DNA of 64,000 nt from Gemmatimonas groenlandica (GCF_013004105.1 NZ_CP053085.1:3038001-3102000); one strand, 5' to 3'; positions 43,086-52,573 are shown, numbered from the stretch's first letter. Notes: a model not told the origin generated them from the sequence alone. A program made the numbers and translations.

Positions 43086-44335
43086 CGAGCACCCCCCCGC
43101 TTCACGTGATCCGATCGGCGCTGGCGACCACAATCACCGCGCTGGTGTTGACCGCGTGCGGCGGCAGCGAGAGCGCACCGACGCAGCTGACGCCGCCCCG
43201 CGATACCGTCGCCACCGTGCCCACCGGGCCGGTGGTTCTCACCCATCTCGGCCAGGGCACGGCGCCCGAGCGATACAGTGCCGAAGTGTGGGTGCGCGGC
43301 ACCACGGCGTACACGACCACATGGGGCACGCGGGCCGGGGCACGCGGCAATGCCGTCAAAATCTGGGACGTGAGCGCCAATCAGCCGCGGCTGTTGGACA
43401 GCGTGATCGTGGCCAACGCCACCACCACCGGCGACGTGCAGGTGAGCGACGACGGCAGCATCATGCTGGTGGCCATCGAGTCAAACCCCAACGGCGGCGT
43501 GGCCATCTATTCGATGGCCGATCCGCGCGCTCCTCAGCTCATCACCCGCACCACCGGCGGCGAGTTGCAGTATGGCGTGCACACCGCCGAACTGGCCCGC
43601 GTGAACGGCGTGCTCTACGCCTTCTGCTCGATCGATCCGGCGAATGGTGTACCAGCACGATTGGTCGTGCTCGATCTCAGCACGCCGTCGGCGCCACGCA
43701 CCGTCTGGTCGCAGCAAATGGGGACGCCGTATATCCACGACGTCTTCGTGCGCGACGGCCTGCTCTTCACGGCCGAGTGGAATGACGGCGTGGGGATTTG
43801 GGACATCGGCGCGCAGGGCGGCTCGGTCGCCGCGCCGCGCTTACTAGGCCGTGCTCGCACGGTGGGCGGCCAGGTGCACAACGTGTGGTGGGTGCAGGAT
43901 CCCGTGACGTCGTCCAAGAAGTATCTGTTGGTGGGTCAGGAGGGGCCGGGAGCGATCGGCTCGTCGAGCGTGGGCGACGTGCACGTGGTGGATATCAGCA
44001 ATCTCGCGGCACCAATCGAAGTCGCGGTGTACGGCGTGGCTGGTGCGGGCACTCACAACTTCTCGGTCGACGAGGCGCAGGGCCTCGCCTATGCTGCTTT
44101 CTACAATGGCGGCGTGCGGGTGCTCGACGTGCGGGGCGACCTCGCGACCTGCACAGCGTCGCAGAAGACGACCGACGGACGGTGCGATCTGGCCAAGATG
44201 TCGCGCGAGCGGGCCTCATACGTCGGCGCCGGCGGGGTGCCGGTCTACGTGTGGGGTGTTCACTGGTCGGCCAGCGGCTTGTTCGCGAGCGACATGCTGA
44301 ATGGCCTCTGGCGGGCGGCGCCGGCCACGCGATAG
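43082..44335 (+). CDS. LVIVD-repeat beta-propeller lipoprotein
   Basis: The 417-residue protein has a lipobox signal (ALVLTACGG) and repeated LVIVD-type blades: AVKIWDVSANQPRLLDSV, VAIYSMADPRAPQLI, LVVLDLSTPSAPRTV, GIWDIGAQ and VHVVDISNLAAPIEV. LVIVD proteins form surface beta-propellers of uncertain function, often linked to polymer or adhesion processes. Two Cys residues near the C-terminus (DLATCTAS, DGRCDLA) could form a disulphide. It overlaps the barrel gene by four bases, so the two products are probably made together in the outer membrane. Confidence 0.82.
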   Translation: MTSTPPLHVIRSALATTITALVLTACGGSESAPTQLTPPRDTVATVPTGPVVLTHLGQGTAPERYSAEVWVRGTTAYTTTWGTRAGARGNAVKIWDVSANQPRLLDSVIVANATTTGDVQVSDDGSIMLVAIESNPNGGVAIYSMADPRAPQLITRTTGGELQYGVHTAELARVNGVLYAFCSIDPANGVPARLVVLDLSTPSAPRTVWSQQMGTPYIHDVFVRDGLLFTAEWNDGVGIWDIGAQGGSVAAPRLLGRARTVGGQVHNVWWVQDPVTSSKKYLLVGQEGPGAIGSSSVGDVHVVDISNLAAPIEVAVYGVAGAGTHNFSVDEAQGLAYAAFYNGGVRVLDVRGDLATCTASQKTTDGRCDLAKMSRERASYVGAGGVPVYVWGVHWSASGLFASDMLNGLWRAAPATR

Positions 44336-44410
44336 CGCTGTTGGCGGTTCGCACCGATTGGCCCGTTTGCCCCTTCCCGCAGCGGCGCCATCCGGCGAAG
44401 CTTCCGGACC

Positions 44411-45460
44411 ATGCGCCGGACCCTTTACCTCATCGGGGCGCTCCTCCTCGCCCACGTCGTCCTCCTGACCGTCCACCCCGCCGGGGCGACGGTCGCCGAC
44501 ACCTCCGAAGGTCTCGATGTCGGGATCGTCTTCGACGTCGGCGGTCGCGGCGACAAGTCGTTCAACGACGGCGCGTACCTGGGTGGCCTCCGTGCCGCCA
44601 AGGCGTTGGGCGCGCGCGTGCGCTACATCGAGCCGGGCGAAGGCTCCGATCGCGAAGCCGGCCTGCGACTGTTGGCCGCCGAAGGGATGGATCTCGTGGT
44701 GGCCGTCGGGTTCATCTTCACCGACGACATCAACGTACTGGCCAAGGAGTATCCGAACGTCAAATTCGCTGACGTCGACTACGCCGTGGCCACCGACAGC
44801 GTGGGCAACCCGCTGCCCATGCCGCCCAACCTCGTGGCGCTCAAGTTCCGCGAGGAACAAGGCTCGTTCCTGGTCGGTGCCCTCGCGGCACTCGTCGGCA
44901 AATCCAAGAAAGTGGGCTTTGTCGGCGGCATGGACATCGCGCTCATTCACAAGTTCGAAGCGGGCTACCGGGCCGGTGTGCAGCACGTCTGCCCCGACTG
45001 CGAGGTGATCGTGAACTACGCCGGCGTCACGCCGGAAGCCTTTCGCAATCCGGGACGCGGCAAGGAGATGGCGCTGGCGATGTACAACCAGGGCGTGAAC
45101 GTGATCTTCCACGCCTCGGGCTCCACCGGACTCGGTGTGTTCGAAGCCGCGCGCACTACTGGCAAGTTCGGCATCGGCGTCGATGCCGATCAGTACAGCG
45201 AAGCGCCCGGCCACGTGCTCACGTCGATGGTGAAGGGAATCGACGAATCCGTCTTCCAGGCAGCCAAGGCGGTGAAGGACGGCACCTTCAAGGGCGGCAT
45301 TCAGCAGTTCGGTCTCGCCGAAAACGGCGTCGGCTACGTGTACGACGCTAACAACAAGATGCTGATTCCCGACGCCGTGCGGGCGACACTCGATGCGCTC
45401 ACCGCCGACATCGTGGCCGGGCGCATCAAGGTGCCAAGCACGCGACCGGGCACGAAATGA
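44411..45460 (+). CDS. BMP-family substrate-binding protein of a nucleoside-type ABC transporter
   Basis: The 349-residue protein starts with a hydrophobic signal (YLIGALLLAHVVLLTVHPAGA) but has no lipobox Cys, unlike most BMP (basic membrane) proteins. The mature part begins VGIVFDVGGRGDKSFNDGAYLGG, the BMP signature whose Asp/Asn contact the ribose of nucleosides, and continues with VVAVGFIFTDDIN and HASGSTGLGVFEAA. By similarity it would bind nucleosides in the periplasm and hand them to the permeases encoded downstream. Its stop overlaps the ATPase start (ATGA). Confidence 0.9.
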   Translation: MRRTLYLIGALLLAHVVLLTVHPAGATVADTSEGLDVGIVFDVGGRGDKSFNDGAYLGGLRAAKALGARVRYIEPGEGSDREAGLRLLAAEGMDLVVAVGFIFTDDINVLAKEYPNVKFADVDYAVATDSVGNPLPMPPNLVALKFREEQGSFLVGALAALVGKSKKVGFVGGMDIALIHKFEAGYRAGVQHVCPDCEVIVNYAGVTPEAFRNPGRGKEMALAMYNQGVNVIFHASGSTGLGVFEAARTTGKFGIGVDADQYSEAPGHVLTSMVKGIDESVFQAAKAVKDGTFKGGIQQFGLAENGVGYVYDANNKMLIPDAVRATLDALTADIVAGRIKVPSTRPGTK

Positions 45461-47010
45461 CCATGAGTGCATCGGACACGATGGCCATTCGCATGACGGG
45501 CGTCGTAAAGACATTCGGCGCCGTGGTCGCCAACCGTGATGCGTTCCTCGACGTCGCGAAGGGCGAGATTCACGCCCTCGTCGGCGAGAATGGCGCGGGC
45601 AAAAGCACACTGATGCGCGTACTGGCTGGCATGTACGCACCCGATGCTGGCGCCGTGCTCGTAGACGGCAGGGATGTCACGGGCTGGAAGACGCAGGACG
45701 CGATCGCCGCGGGCGTCGGCATGGTGCATCAGCACTTCATGCTCGTGCCGACGCTTACTGTGGCCGAGAACGTGATTCTGGGCATGGAGCCGCGCAAAGG
45801 GATGCAGGTGGATCTGCATCGTGCGGTCATCGAGGTGGAATCGCTGTGCAAGAAGTGTGGTCTGCACGTCGACGCGAAAGCGAAGGTGGCCGATCTGTCG
45901 GTCGGTGAAGCGCAACGCGTCGAGATTCTGAAAGCGCTGTATCGCGGCGCGAAGATTCTCATTCTCGACGAACCCACGGCGGTGCTGTCGCCGCCCGAAG
46001 TGCGCGACCTGTGGACGGTGCTTCGCGCGCTCAAGGCCGACGGTGGTACGGTGGTGCTGATCACGCACAAACTGGACGAAGTGATCGCGGTGTCCGACTC
46101 GATCACCGTGATGCGTGGCGGCATGACGATGTCACGCTTCGCGACCGAAGGCACGACGCCACGCGACATTGCGCGCGCGATGGTGGGCCGCGATGTGCAG
46201 TTGCATCTCGACGCGCAGGGCGACGCCGACTCGTGGGTCGCACCCGCATCCGTCGAATCATCGGCCGCGCCGGTGCTTCGCGTGACGAATGTGTCGGTGA
46301 TGTCGGACCGCGGTACGCGCGCGGTGAACGAACTCAGTTTCGAGATCCGCCCCGGCGAAATTCTCGGCATCGCCGGCGTGGAAGGCAACGGCCAGACGGA
46401 GCTGCTCGAAGCGATCGCCGGACTGCGCCACGTGCAATCGGGGCGCGTACAGCTCGCGTCACATGATTTCGGCACGCGCTCGGTGCGCGAGCGGGCCGAT
46501 CTCGGCCTGTCGCACATTCCCGAAGACCGGCATCGCCGCGGTCTGATTCTCGACTACAGCATCGCCGAGAATCTCATTCTCGGTCGTCAGCACCATTTTG
46601 GATCGTTCGGCGCCCTCGACACGGCGCGGATTGACACGAACGCCGCCGAACAGGTGCAGCGGTTCGACATCCGTCCGGCGATGCCATCGTTGCCGGCGCG
46701 CGCGTTGTCTGGCGGCAATCAGCAGAAGATCGTGATCGCGCGAGAGATGGGCCGCGAGTTCAGCGTGTTGCTCGCGGCGCAGCCCACGCGTGGCGTCGAC
46801 GTGGGTGCGATCGAATTCATTCATGCGCAGCTGCGCGCGGCGCGCGATGCCGGCAAGGGCATCTTGCTGGTGAGCGCCGATCTACCGGAAGTGCTCGCGC
46901 TGTCCGATCGCATTGCGGTGATGTACGGGGGACGGTTCGTGACCGTGTTGCCGGCCGCGCAGTGCACGGCCGAACAGCTGGGTCCTTACATGACGGGAGC
47001 GGCGGTATGA
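45457..47010 (+). CDS. Double-domain ABC ATPase for nucleoside/sugar import
   Basis: The 517-residue protein has two fused nucleotide-binding domains, as in RbsA/NupO/YufO-type importers. The first is complete: Walker A GENGAGKST, signature LSVGEAQRVE, Walker B ILILDEPT. The second has a degenerate Walker A (GVEGNGQTELL), signature LSGGNQQKIV and AAQPTRGVDVGA, the usual pattern in this family where one ATP site dominates. Translation starts at the ATG overlapping the preceding stop; a second ATG lies two codons on. It overlaps the first permease gene by four bases. Confidence 0.93.
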   Translation: MTMSASDTMAIRMTGVVKTFGAVVANRDAFLDVAKGEIHALVGENGAGKSTLMRVLAGMYAPDAGAVLVDGRDVTGWKTQDAIAAGVGMVHQHFMLVPTLTVAENVILGMEPRKGMQVDLHRAVIEVESLCKKCGLHVDAKAKVADLSVGEAQRVEILKALYRGAKILILDEPTAVLSPPEVRDLWTVLRALKADGGTVVLITHKLDEVIAVSDSITVMRGGMTMSRFATEGTTPRDIARAMVGRDVQLHLDAQGDADSWVAPASVESSAAPVLRVTNVSVMSDRGTRAVNELSFEIRPGEILGIAGVEGNGQTELLEAIAGLRHVQSGRVQLASHDFGTRSVRERADLGLSHIPEDRHRRGLILDYSIAENLILGRQHHFGSFGALDTARIDTNAAEQVQRFDIRPAMPSLPARALSGGNQQKIVIAREMGREFSVLLAAQPTRGVDVGAIEFIHAQLRAARDAGKGILLVSADLPEVLALSDRIAVMYGGRFVTVLPAAQCTAEQLGPYMTGAAV

Positions 47011-48185
47011 GTACCGGACCGGCAACGCCGCCGCGCGAACAACAGCGGGACATGCAGAGCACCGGCGAAGTGCGCGCGATGGCGGAGATGCCGGCGCGCG
47101 CAGGTATTGGGCTGGCGGGTGGTTTTCTGCCGCCGTTGGTGGCACTGGCTATTGCGGCGGTGGTGGGCGACCTGCTCATCCTCAGCTTTGGTGAAGCGCC
47201 GAGTACCGTGTTCCGGTTGCTGGTCGAAGGCACGTGGGGCAACGCCTACGGCATCGGGCAGGTGCTGTACAAGACCACGACGCTCGCCTGCACCGGTCTC
47301 GCGTTCGCCTTGGCGGGGCGCGCGGGGTTGTTCAACGTCGGCGCCGAAGGACAGCTCGCCGCCGGTGGATTCGGGGCGGCACTGCTGGGCATGCTGCTGC
47401 CGGCGGGCACTCCCGCGCTGGTGGCCGTGCCGCTCTGCTTGCTGGCCGCCATGCTGGTGGGCGCCGGAGTCGGCGCTGTGCCGGGTGCGCTGCGCGCGAA
47501 GTTCGGTGCCAGCGAAGTGATCGTGACGATCATGCTCAACTTCATCGCGCTGGCGTTCCTGAACTGGATCGTGTCATCCAAGCTGCACGTGCCGGAAACG
47601 TTGCATACGCCGCCGATCGTGGCTGGCATGATGCCGCGATTCGCCGACAGCTTCGCGGCGTTCCGCGGCAGTGCCGCGAACTTTACGATCGTGTTCGCCG
47701 TGCTCGCCGCTGTGGCGAGCTGGTGGTACCTGTTCCGCACGCGGGCCGGCTATGAGCTGCGCGCGGTGGGCTTGCAGCCCGATGCCGCCGAATACGGCGG
47801 CGTGCGCGTGCCGCGCGTGCTGCTGGTCACGATGTGCCTATCGGGCGCCCTCGCCGGATTGGGCGGCATGAACTTCGTGCTCGGCTACAAGGGCTATTAC
47901 GAGGAAGGCTTCGCTGGCGGTGCGGGCTTCCTCGGCATTGCAGTCGCCTTGGTGGGGCGCAATCATCCCTTCGGCATTCTCGGTGCCGCGCTGCTGTTCG
48001 CCACGCTATCGCAGGGCGGGCTCGCCGTGAATGCCATCGTGCCGAAGCAGCTCACCGACATTCTCACGGCGGTGGTAATTCTCGCCGTCGCGACGGCGGT
48101 GCCGGAAGTGCAGAAGCAACTGCGTGCGGCGGCGGCCAACGTGACCGCCGCGTTCTACCGCGATGCGCGGAAAGGGGTGTCATGA
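47007..48185 (+). CDS. ABC transporter permease, nucleoside type (first subunit)
   Basis: The 392-residue membrane protein has about nine to ten hydrophobic segments. The conserved ALAGRAGLFNVGAEGQLAAGGFGAALLG segment near residue 105 is typical of the BMP-linked (YufP/NupP-like) permease of the branched-chain/ribose type. It begins with a soluble ~40-residue N-terminus (STGPATPPREQQRDM). The ATG at 47007 overlaps the ATPase stop. Confidence 0.92.
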   Translation: MSTGPATPPREQQRDMQSTGEVRAMAEMPARAGIGLAGGFLPPLVALAIAAVVGDLLILSFGEAPSTVFRLLVEGTWGNAYGIGQVLYKTTTLACTGLAFALAGRAGLFNVGAEGQLAAGGFGAALLGMLLPAGTPALVAVPLCLLAAMLVGAGVGAVPGALRAKFGASEVIVTIMLNFIALAFLNWIVSSKLHVPETLHTPPIVAGMMPRFADSFAAFRGSAANFTIVFAVLAAVASWWYLFRTRAGYELRAVGLQPDAAEYGGVRVPRVLLVTMCLSGALAGLGGMNFVLGYKGYYEEGFAGGAGFLGIAVALVGRNHPFGILGAALLFATLSQGGLAVNAIVPKQLTDILTAVVILAVATAVPEVQKQLRAAAANVTAAFYRDARKGVS

Positions 48186-49057
48186 TTCTGCTCACCTTCC
48201 TGCTGCAGACCATTCGCATTGCGATTCCGTATCTGCTGGCAGCGGCCGGCGGTGTGATGTCGGAGCGCGTAGGCATCATCGCGCTCGGTCTCGAAGGGAT
48301 GATGCTGGCCGGTGCGTTCGGCGCGGCTCTCGGGAGCTACTACGGCGGCAATCCGTGGGCCGGCTTGGCAGGCGCGCTGGTGGCCGGAGCCATGGTCACG
48401 GCCGTGCTGGCGGTGGCGACGCTGCGCTACAAGGCCAATCAGGTGGTCGTCGGTGTGGCGATCAACCTGTTGGTGGTGGCGGCCACGCGCTTCTATCTGC
48501 GCCGCATCTTCGACAGTGCCAGCAACTCGCCGCGCGTGCCGGGCTTCGGCGGTGAAGGTGCTGGTGGCATGTTCGCGAGCTTCGTGAATCCGGTGGTGTG
48601 GATGGGGCTCGCCGCACTCCCCGTACTGGCGTGGGTGCTCTATCGCACACCATTCGGACTGCGTGCGCGCGCCGTGGGCGAGAAGCCCGAAGCGGCTGCC
48701 ACGTTGGGCGTGGCGGTGACCAAATTGCGCTTGCAGGGACTGCTGATCGCCGGCTCGTTGGCGAGTCTGGGCGGTGCCTATCTCGCCCTCGACCAACACC
48801 AGTTTTCCGATAGCATGACGGCAGGCCGTGGCTTCATTGCGCTGGCCGCGGTGATCTTCGGACGCTGGGAGCCGGTGCGTGTAGCGGTGGCTTGTCTCCT
48901 GTTCGCCGGCGCCGAGACGCTGCAGATTCAGCTGCAGGGCTCGCAGATGATACCCAGTCAGTTCGTGGAGATGATTCCCTACGTGTTAACGATTGTTGCC
49001 CTGGCCGGTGTAGTCGGACGCAGCGTCGCACCTGCCGCGCTCGGAAAAACAGAGTGA
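48182..49057 (+). CDS. ABC transporter permease, nucleoside type (second subunit)
   Basis: The 291-residue protein is the second permease (YufQ/NupQ-like). SERVGIIALGLEGMMLAGAFGAALGSY near residue 26 is the family signature, with about eight hydrophobic segments and the loop GEKPEAAATLGVAVTKLRLQ that contacts the ATPase. The ATG at 48182 overlaps the preceding stop, and its own stop overlaps the MFS start (GTGA). Confidence 0.92.
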   Translation: MILLTFLLQTIRIAIPYLLAAAGGVMSERVGIIALGLEGMMLAGAFGAALGSYYGGNPWAGLAGALVAGAMVTAVLAVATLRYKANQVVVGVAINLLVVAATRFYLRRIFDSASNSPRVPGFGGEGAGGMFASFVNPVVWMGLAALPVLAWVLYRTPFGLRARAVGEKPEAAATLGVAVTKLRLQGLLIAGSLASLGGAYLALDQHQFSDSMTAGRGFIALAAVIFGRWEPVRVAVACLLFAGAETLQIQLQGSQMIPSQFVEMIPYVLTIVALAGVVGRSVAPAALGKTE

Positions 49058-50295
49058 CGACCCCCCACACCGACGAGCATCCGATCGACGGCGGCAAGAC
49101 CGCGTTCGGCAAACTCACGGTGTTGATGGTGACGGCGTTCATCGACATGCTCGGCTTGTTGATGATTCTGCCGTTGCTGCCGTTTTATGCGAAGAGCCTC
49201 GGTGCCGGCGGGTTCGTTGTCGGGCTACTGGTCAGTTCGTTCAGCGTGGCGCAGCTGCTCAGCGCGCCGTTGTGGGGCCGCTTCAGCGACAAGCATGGTC
49301 GCCGTCCGGCGCTGATCGTGGGACTCGCGTCGAGCGCCGTCGCGTACGCGGTATTCGCCTATGCCGACTCGCTGTGGCTGCTGCTGTTGTCGCGCATCGT
49401 CCAGGGCGCGGGCGGTGGCACGGTGAGTGTGATTCAGGCGTACGTGGCCGATGCCACGCGTCCGGAAGATCGTGCGAAGAGCCTCGGCTGGCTCTCGGCC
49501 GCCACGAACGCCGGTGTCGCACTGGGCCCGGTGATCGGTAGCTGGGTGCAGCACTGGGGCCCGCACACGCCGGGACTCATGGCGGCGGGCTTGTGCCTCA
49601 TCAACATCGTCTTCGCGTCGAAGTACCTCACCGAAGTCCGGAAGCCGGCGGCTCTCAACGCCGACGGCTCGAAGCCTATCCGCAAAGGCTCGCGTGAAGC
49701 CGTGCTGCGTGTGATCACGCACCCCAGCGAACCGGCCTCGCGGCTAGTGCTGATCTACGCCATCGCGATCGGCGCCTTTCAGGGCACGACCGCCATTCTC
49801 GCGCTCTTCCTCGCCGCGCGCTTCGGTGTCACGGCCGATACGATCGGCTACTTCTTCATGTACATCGGCGTGTTGAGCGTCGTGGTGCGCGCGCTATTCC
49901 TGGGCAAGATCGTCGACCACTTCGGCGAAGCACGCTTGAGCCGGTATGGCGTGGTGTTCCTCGCCGTCGGACTGATCGGCCTCTCGTTCGCACGCGACTA
50001 CGTCACGCTGGCCTTGGCCGTCGGCATGCTGCCGCTGGGTACCGCGTTCACGTTCCCGTGTGTCACCGCGATGCTGTCGCGCGTCGTCGCGGGATCGGAG
50101 CGCGGTTTGTACATGGGCGTGCAGCAGACGTACGGCGGGATCACGCGGGTCGGATTCCCGATTCTGCTCGGGTTTGCGTTCGATACGTTCGGGATGCAGA
50201 GCCCGTTCTGGATCAGTGCGACGCTGGTGATGGCGACACTGCTGCTGGGACGGGATATGGAGTTGTATGCGCCGAGGGTGGTGAAGGCTACTTAG
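49054..50295 (+). CDS. MFS transporter (TCR/Tet-like drug:H+ antiporter type)
   Basis: The 413-residue protein has twelve hydrophobic segments and motif A of the major facilitator family, GRFSDKHGRRPALI, between helices 2 and 3; RIVQGAGGGTVSVIQAYVAD resembles motif C-type antiporter sequence. It should export or exchange small organic molecules; specificity is unknown. Translation begins at a GTG that overlaps the permease stop, so it belongs to the nucleoside ABC operon; a metabolite-efflux role alongside nucleoside uptake is inferred. An in-frame stretch upstream is not used. Confidence 0.88.
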   Translation: MTTPHTDEHPIDGGKTAFGKLTVLMVTAFIDMLGLLMILPLLPFYAKSLGAGGFVVGLLVSSFSVAQLLSAPLWGRFSDKHGRRPALIVGLASSAVAYAVFAYADSLWLLLLSRIVQGAGGGTVSVIQAYVADATRPEDRAKSLGWLSAATNAGVALGPVIGSWVQHWGPHTPGLMAAGLCLINIVFASKYLTEVRKPAALNADGSKPIRKGSREAVLRVITHPSEPASRLVLIYAIAIGAFQGTTAILALFLAARFGVTADTIGYFFMYIGVLSVVVRALFLGKIVDHFGEARLSRYGVVFLAVGLIGLSFARDYVTLALAVGMLPLGTAFTFPCVTAMLSRVVAGSERGLYMGVQQTYGGITRVGFPILLGFAFDTFGMQSPFWISATLVMATLLLGRDMELYAPRVVKAT

Positions 50296-50299
50296 GGCC

Positions 50300-50490
50300 G
50301 TGGGCTCTCGGCTCTCGGCTCTCGGCTCTCGAGGCTTGGGGCTGACAAGCTGACGGCTATCTGCCGTGGGCCATGAGCCGTGGGCCTTGGGCAGCACAGC
50401 GCCGGATCAAGTGCGTCAGGCGGATTGCCCATGGCCCACGGCTCATGGCAGACAGCCGATAGCAGAAAGCCCCAAGCCTCGAGAGCCCAC
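50300..50490. repeat. Long intergenic inverted repeat with GGCTCTC tandem motif
   Basis: The left arm (about 50324-50394) and right arm (about 50423-50490) are near-complements sharing CTCTCGAGGCTTGGGGCT, then GGGCCATGAGCCGTGGGC-like pieces, around a 28-nt loop. The outer left side also carries GGCTCTC four times (about 50302-50330). It fills most of the 245-bp gap between the MFS stop and the S9 peptidase start. It may terminate the upstream operon or be a mobile intergenic element. The GGCCGTGGGC motif also occurs at 1930-1963. Confidence 0.75.
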
Positions 50491-50540
50491 AGCCGCTTTG
50501 CTTCGTCGTAGTTCCACTCCGAAACCGGTGCACTTTCGCG

Positions 50541-52532
50541 ATGCGTTTTGCGCTTCTCCTCGCCGTTCTTGCGGCCACCACTGCCTCCGCGCAGTCCCCT
50601 CGCCCGCTCCGCAGCGCCGACATCTACCGCCTGCGCGATGTCGGCGCCGCTCGCATCTCCCCCGATGGCGCCTGGATCGCGTACACCGTCACCACCGTCG
50701 ACTCGGCCAAGGACAAGAGCGACAGCGATGTGTGGATGGTGAACTACGAAGGCACTCGCACCATCCGTATGACCAGCTCTCCAGAAGGCGAAAGCAATCC
50801 GCGATGGAGCCCGGACAATCGCTATCTGAGCTTCGTCTCCGGTCGCTACGAGTCGAAAGGCGGTCAGGTGTGGTTACTCGACCGCTCCGGCGGTGACGCC
50901 GTGCGCCTCACCGATCTCAAAGGCGGAGTGGGCGAGTACGAGTGGTCACCCGACGGTTCGCGGCTCGCGGTGGTATCGCACGATCCCGATCCCGAAGACG
51001 CCAAGCCCGATTCACTGAAGACGAAGAATCCGAAGCCGATCGTGCTCGATCGATACGCCTTCAAGCGCGATAACACCGGATATCTCGACCGCCTGCGCGA
51101 TCATGTGTACATCGTGGATGTCACTACCAAGAAGGCGGTGCAGATCACGACCGGCGACTTCGACGACCAGTCGGTACGGTGGTCGCCCGATGGTAAGCGG
51201 CTGGTGTTCGTGAGCGAGCGCAGCGGCACCGATCCCGATCGCACGAACAACGCCGACATCTACGTCGTCGACGCCGTGGCCGGTGCGACGCCGCTCAAGC
51301 TCACCACGTGGAGCGGCCCTGATGCCAATCCGGTCTGGAGTCCCGATGGACAGTTCATCGCGTATCTCCAGGGCAGCGAGCCGCAGCTGTCGGCGTACAC
51401 GCAGAATACGATTGCCGTGGTGCCGAGTGCCGGTGGAACGGCGCGACTGATCGCCGCGTCGCTCGATCGCGATGTGAACGGACTGTCGTGGAGTGGCGAC
51501 GGCAAATTATTGCGCTTCCTACTGGGCGACGACCGCGCGGTGCATCTCGCCTCCGTGCCGGTGAGTGGCGGCACCGTGACGCGCGTGCTCGACGGACGGC
51601 GCGCCGTGACGTCGTATGATGCATCCACGACCGGCCGCGTCGTGGTGAACACCGCCACCGCCACGCGTTCGGGCGAGGTGTTCGCCTTTGAGAACGGTGC
51701 GCTGCGCGCGCTCACGCACGTGAACGATTCGATTTTTACCGCACTGGCGCTGGGCACCACCGAAGATGTGCAATTCAAGAACAAGGACGGGCTCACCGTG
51801 GGCGCGTTGCTGGTGAAGCCGGCCGGGTTCGATGCGAGCAAGAAGTATCCGCTCATGCTGCGCATTCACGGCGGCCCGAACGGACAGGACCAGCACGCGT
51901 TCTCGTTCGAGCGTGAACTGTTCGCGGCGAACGGCTACCTCGTGCTGGCGGTGAACTATCGCGGTAGCTCGGGACGTGGGCAGGCGTGGAAGAAGGCCAT
52001 CTTCGCCGACTGGGGCAACAAGGAAGTGCAGGACTTGATGGCCGGTGTCGATCATGTGATCGGCATGGGCGTGGTCGACACCACGCGCATGGGGATTGGC
52101 GGCTGGAGCTACGGCGGCATCCTCACCGACTACACCATCGCCACCACCACGCGCTTCAAGGCCGCCACCAGCGGCGCCGGCAGCGCGTTGCAGACCACCA
52201 TGTACGGCAGCGACCAGTACATCTATCAGTACGAAAACGAACTTGGCGCGCCGTGGAAGAATCCGAAGTTGTGGGAGAAGCTGTCGTATCCCTTCTGGCA
52301 TGCGGACCGCATCACGACACCCACGATGTTCCTGGGCGGCGAGAAGGACTTCAACGTCCCCATCGCCGGCGGTGAGCAGATGTATCAGGCGCTCAAGTCA
52401 CTGGGTGTGCCGAGCCAGATGATCGTGTACCCCGGGCAATTCCACGGCATCTCGCGGCCGAGCTTCGTGAAGGACCGGTATGACCGGTATGTGGGGTGGT
52501 ACGCGAAGTATCTGATGGGCGTGACGCAGTAG
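50541..52532 (+). CDS. S9-family prolyl oligopeptidase, secreted
   Basis: The 663-residue protein has a signal peptide (LLLAVLAATTASAQ) and then a beta-propeller with WSPDG-type blades (ARISPDGAWIAY, YEWSPDGSRLAVV, VRWSPDGKRLVFVS, PVWSPDGQFIAYL). The C-terminal alpha/beta-hydrolase domain begins about residue 410: LRIHGGPNGQDQHAFS, catalytic Ser in GIGGWSYGGIL, catalytic Asp in GGEKDFNVP and His in YPGQFHGIS. It cleaves short peptides in the periplasm, as acylaminoacyl- or dipeptidyl-peptidase-like S9 enzymes do; exact specificity is not visible. It lies alone, bounded by the inverted repeat and the insertion sequence. Confidence 0.93.
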   Translation: MRFALLLAVLAATTASAQSPRPLRSADIYRLRDVGAARISPDGAWIAYTVTTVDSAKDKSDSDVWMVNYEGTRTIRMTSSPEGESNPRWSPDNRYLSFVSGRYESKGGQVWLLDRSGGDAVRLTDLKGGVGEYEWSPDGSRLAVVSHDPDPEDAKPDSLKTKNPKPIVLDRYAFKRDNTGYLDRLRDHVYIVDVTTKKAVQITTGDFDDQSVRWSPDGKRLVFVSERSGTDPDRTNNADIYVVDAVAGATPLKLTTWSGPDANPVWSPDGQFIAYLQGSEPQLSAYTQNTIAVVPSAGGTARLIAASLDRDVNGLSWSGDGKLLRFLLGDDRAVHLASVPVSGGTVTRVLDGRRAVTSYDASTTGRVVVNTATATRSGEVFAFENGALRALTHVNDSIFTALALGTTEDVQFKNKDGLTVGALLVKPAGFDASKKYPLMLRIHGGPNGQDQHAFSFERELFAANGYLVLAVNYRGSSGRGQAWKKAIFADWGNKEVQDLMAGVDHVIGMGVVDTTRMGIGGWSYGGILTDYTIATTTRFKAATSGAGSALQTTMYGSDQYIYQYENELGAPWKNPKLWEKLSYPFWHADRITTPTMFLGGEKDFNVPIAGGEQMYQALKSLGVPSQMIVYPGQFHGISRPSFVKDRYDRYVGWYAKYLMGVTQ

Positions 52533-52544
52533 GGGCGCGTCAGT

Positions 52545-52573
52545 GGGCCTGTCGGAAATTCTGTGTATGAGTC
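52545..52573 (+). repeat. Left terminal inverted repeat of the IS256-family element
   Basis: It begins GGGCCTGTCGG and ends GTATGAGTC, and matches the reverse complement of 53862-53890 with three differences. Confidence 0.85.

Noticed and set aside
46360-46800. Loss of function in the second ABC nucleotide-binding domain
   Set aside because: The degenerate Walker A (GVEGNGQT) and AAQPTRG segment are normal for double-domain sugar/nucleoside importers.
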